Of a stretch of 7,718 bases of DNA, positions 6,343 to 7,718 are shown in pieces. Under the pieces are notes generated by a model. That model did not search any database. It saw only the letters and a program-made list of their open reading frames with translations, and was not told the origin of the DNA. Within the stretch, counting starts at the first letter, position 1, and each line of letters starts with the position of its first letter. A program made the translations under genes and the position numbers. Source of the stretch: an uncultured Ruminococcus sp. (GTDB taxonomy: Bacteria > Bacillota > Clostridia > Oscillospirales > Ruminococcaceae); NCBI GenBank assembly GCA_947177375.1, contig CAMWUF010000032.1, positions 1 to 7,718 of the forward strand. Reading direction: 5' to 3'.

Positions 6343-7718
6343 TCAGGAAAGTGTGATATCCCCTAATGAACTTACATATACAATATCTGGAAATACAATT
6401 GTCATATGTGCCTCATAGGAAACATTTTCCTGTAAATCAGAAACAGGAATGTACAGCGAATAGCCATTATCCTGAATGGTTTCTTGTCCTAATTTGTCAG
6501 CTTCATAACAATGATATGCTTTGTAAGAAATTCTATCACCAGAGGGATTTTTCAGCGTTACAATATATTCTGGTGCAGTTTTTAAAACATCCGCCAATTC
6601 TATTGTGCCATAAATATGCAGAAAAGAACCATTTACATCTGTATTGCATTCAGCCAAAGGACTAAAAGATGCCATTGACAAGGGAACAGAATCGGAATCC
6701 ACCTGTATTGCACTATGCATAGGAGCTTCTTTCTGTATCCAGCTAATATTACGCTCTACAATTTCCATTATCACAATATCAAAATCATTCATTTCTAAAT
6801 TATACAAAGGATAAGGTCTTGCTCTGGAATATCTTGCCGTTTGAAAATTTTGTGACAAATACGGAATAATAGCTTCTCCGAACGAATCACGAAACATCAA
6901 TAAAGAATCTGTGTTATTCGCATTAGAATTAATTGTATTAATCGTAATATCATCAGCGTTACGATAATGCCCTTGATAAATATAATTAAAATCAATATCA
7001 TAATTACTATTATCATCTAATACACCAGAATCTGGAAATAGCATATTTTGCAAATCCCCTTGCCAATTTTGATTTATCACATAACTTGCATTTTCATAAT
7101 GATTATAATTTAGCCCTGTCGCATTCATAATTGCATGATACCCCAACAAAGCCCCTGTGTTATTCCAATGCGTATCCTGCTTATGATAAATAGCAATTTC
7201 TGAATTTTCTGCTTCTTGTTTTAAACTATTTTTCAAAGAAATATAATTTAAATCACTTGCAAATAATAAATTTTCTAAATTATCAAGATTATTACAAGTG
7301 CCATAATTTTTATAATTACTTGGCATATATTCTGGATAGACTGTATTTTTATTCGGCACAATTGTAACATAAAATTCACTGCCTTGACTTTCTGTATATT
7401 CCTGCATAAGTTCTAAATTTTTCATAATATTTTGCAATCCCAAATCAGAAACAGTTGCCCTGCCAATATAATCATTTACGGTTGGTGTATAATATAACCA
7501 GCCATCTTTGCCAATAATCACATCATCTTCTGCGGAAACATGAAATAAATTAGCTTTTAATTTACTATCTGCTTTGACAAGTTCTTGCCTGAATCCGAAA
7601 TGGTCTGATACATAAGCCTGAAATTCTGAACTCCAATTTTGATTAAACTTGCCATTTTCGTCTTGAAATTTCGGCATTTCCGCAAGCTGACGGTTTTCAG
7701 ATGTACTATCTTCAGAAG
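6343..7718 (-). CDS. AlgX/AlgJ-type SGNH hydrolase-like (DHHW family) protein, 5' end beyond the window
   Basis: The frame is open to the window edge, so this is a C-terminal part of at least 458 residues. The codons before the in-frame ATG at 7675-7677 encode SENRQLAE, which joins MPKF to make the ENR.LA..P motif typical of the start of the mature DHHW/AlgX domain, so that ATG is internal. Counting from that Met: GKDGWLYY at 56-63, the DTHWN motif at 168-172 (Asp and His of the triad) and RDSFG at 263-267 with nucleophile Ser265. All three catalytic residues are present. The last 110 residues or so look like an extra beta-rich domain. Relatives O-acetylate exopolysaccharides outside the membrane, usually next to an MBOAT acyltransferase gene, which would lie to the right of the window if present. 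The missing N-terminus probably holds a signal or membrane anchor. The polymer substrate is not determinable. Confidence 0.85.
   Translation of the reverse strand, partial: SEDSTSENRQLAEMPKFQDENGKFNQNWSSEFQAYVSDHFGFRQELVKADSKLKANLFHVSAEDDVIIGKDGWLYYTPTVNDYIGRATVSDLGLQNIMKNLELMQEYTESQGSEFYVTIVPNKNTVYPEYMPSNYKNYGTCNNLDNLENLLFASDLNYISLKNSLKQEAENSEIAIYHKQDTHWNNTGALLGYHAIMNATGLNYNHYENASYVINQNWQGDLQNMLFPDSGVLDDNSNYDIDFNYIYQGHYRNADDITINTINSNANNTDSLLMFRDSFGEAIIPYLSQNFQTARYSRARPYPLYNLEMNDFDIVIMEIVERNISWIQKEAPMHSAIQVDSDSVPLSMASFSPLAECNTDVNGSFLHIYGTIELADVLKTAPEYIVTLKNPSGDRISYKAYHCYEADKLGQETIQDNGYSLYIPVSDLQENVSYEAHMTIVFPDIVYVSSLGDITLS

Noticed and set aside
6271..6347. CCTGATT/AATCAGG inverted repeat and CCTG/CAGG hairpin after the SGNH gene as a terminator
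   Set aside because: The long arms are 63 bases apart, the short hairpin has only four pairs, and no T tract follows either on the minus strand.

Overview
All genes in this 7.7 kb window lie on the minus strand. The DNA is AT-rich, strongly so between genes, with A/T-ending codons, AAAGGAG/GGGAGGTG-type ribosome binding sites and TTGNNN-17-TATAAT promoters. Together with the miaB/YlbF-family gene order, this points to a low-GC Gram-positive anaerobe of the class Clostridia. A Ruminococcus-like (Oscillospiraceae) host is my best guess but is inferred, not shown.

Reading in the direction of transcription (high to low coordinates): (1) 6343-7718, a 5'-truncated gene for an AlgX/AlgJ/DHHW-type SGNH acyltransferase-like surface protein. 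(2) 4966-6177, a lipoprotein with an alpha/beta-hydrolase fold whose nucleophile position carries Ala instead of Ser; it has its own promoter and a terminator. (3) 4292-4819 and 2263-4302, an overlapping two-gene operon encoding an ECF-like sigma factor and a 679-residue single-pass membrane protein that is probably its anti-sigma partner or sensor. Its outer part contains an internal duplication. The operon has a good sigma-A-type promoter with a perfect 12-bp palindrome over the predicted start point, and ends in a strong terminator. (4) 1517-2131, a small SAM-dependent methyltransferase with its own promoter. (5) 65-1468, miaB, the tRNA methylthiotransferase, also with a promoter-like sequence immediately upstream. 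(6) 1-32, the first codons of a YlbF/YmcA-family gene that follows miaB, as in Bacillus.

The window looks like several short transcription units rather than one pathway. The left part (miaB plus the YlbF-family gene) is conserved housekeeping tRNA modification. The right part (SGNH protein, lipoprotein, sigma/anti-sigma pair) concerns the cell surface. No mobile elements, CRISPR arrays, tRNAs or rRNAs are visible. The longest gene-free stretch is 165 bases (6178-6342). The points most worth a second look are the Ser-to-Ala change in the hydrolase, the sigma/membrane-protein pair with duplicated ectodomain and operator-like palindrome, and a conflict between the ribosome binding site and reading frame at the start of miaB.
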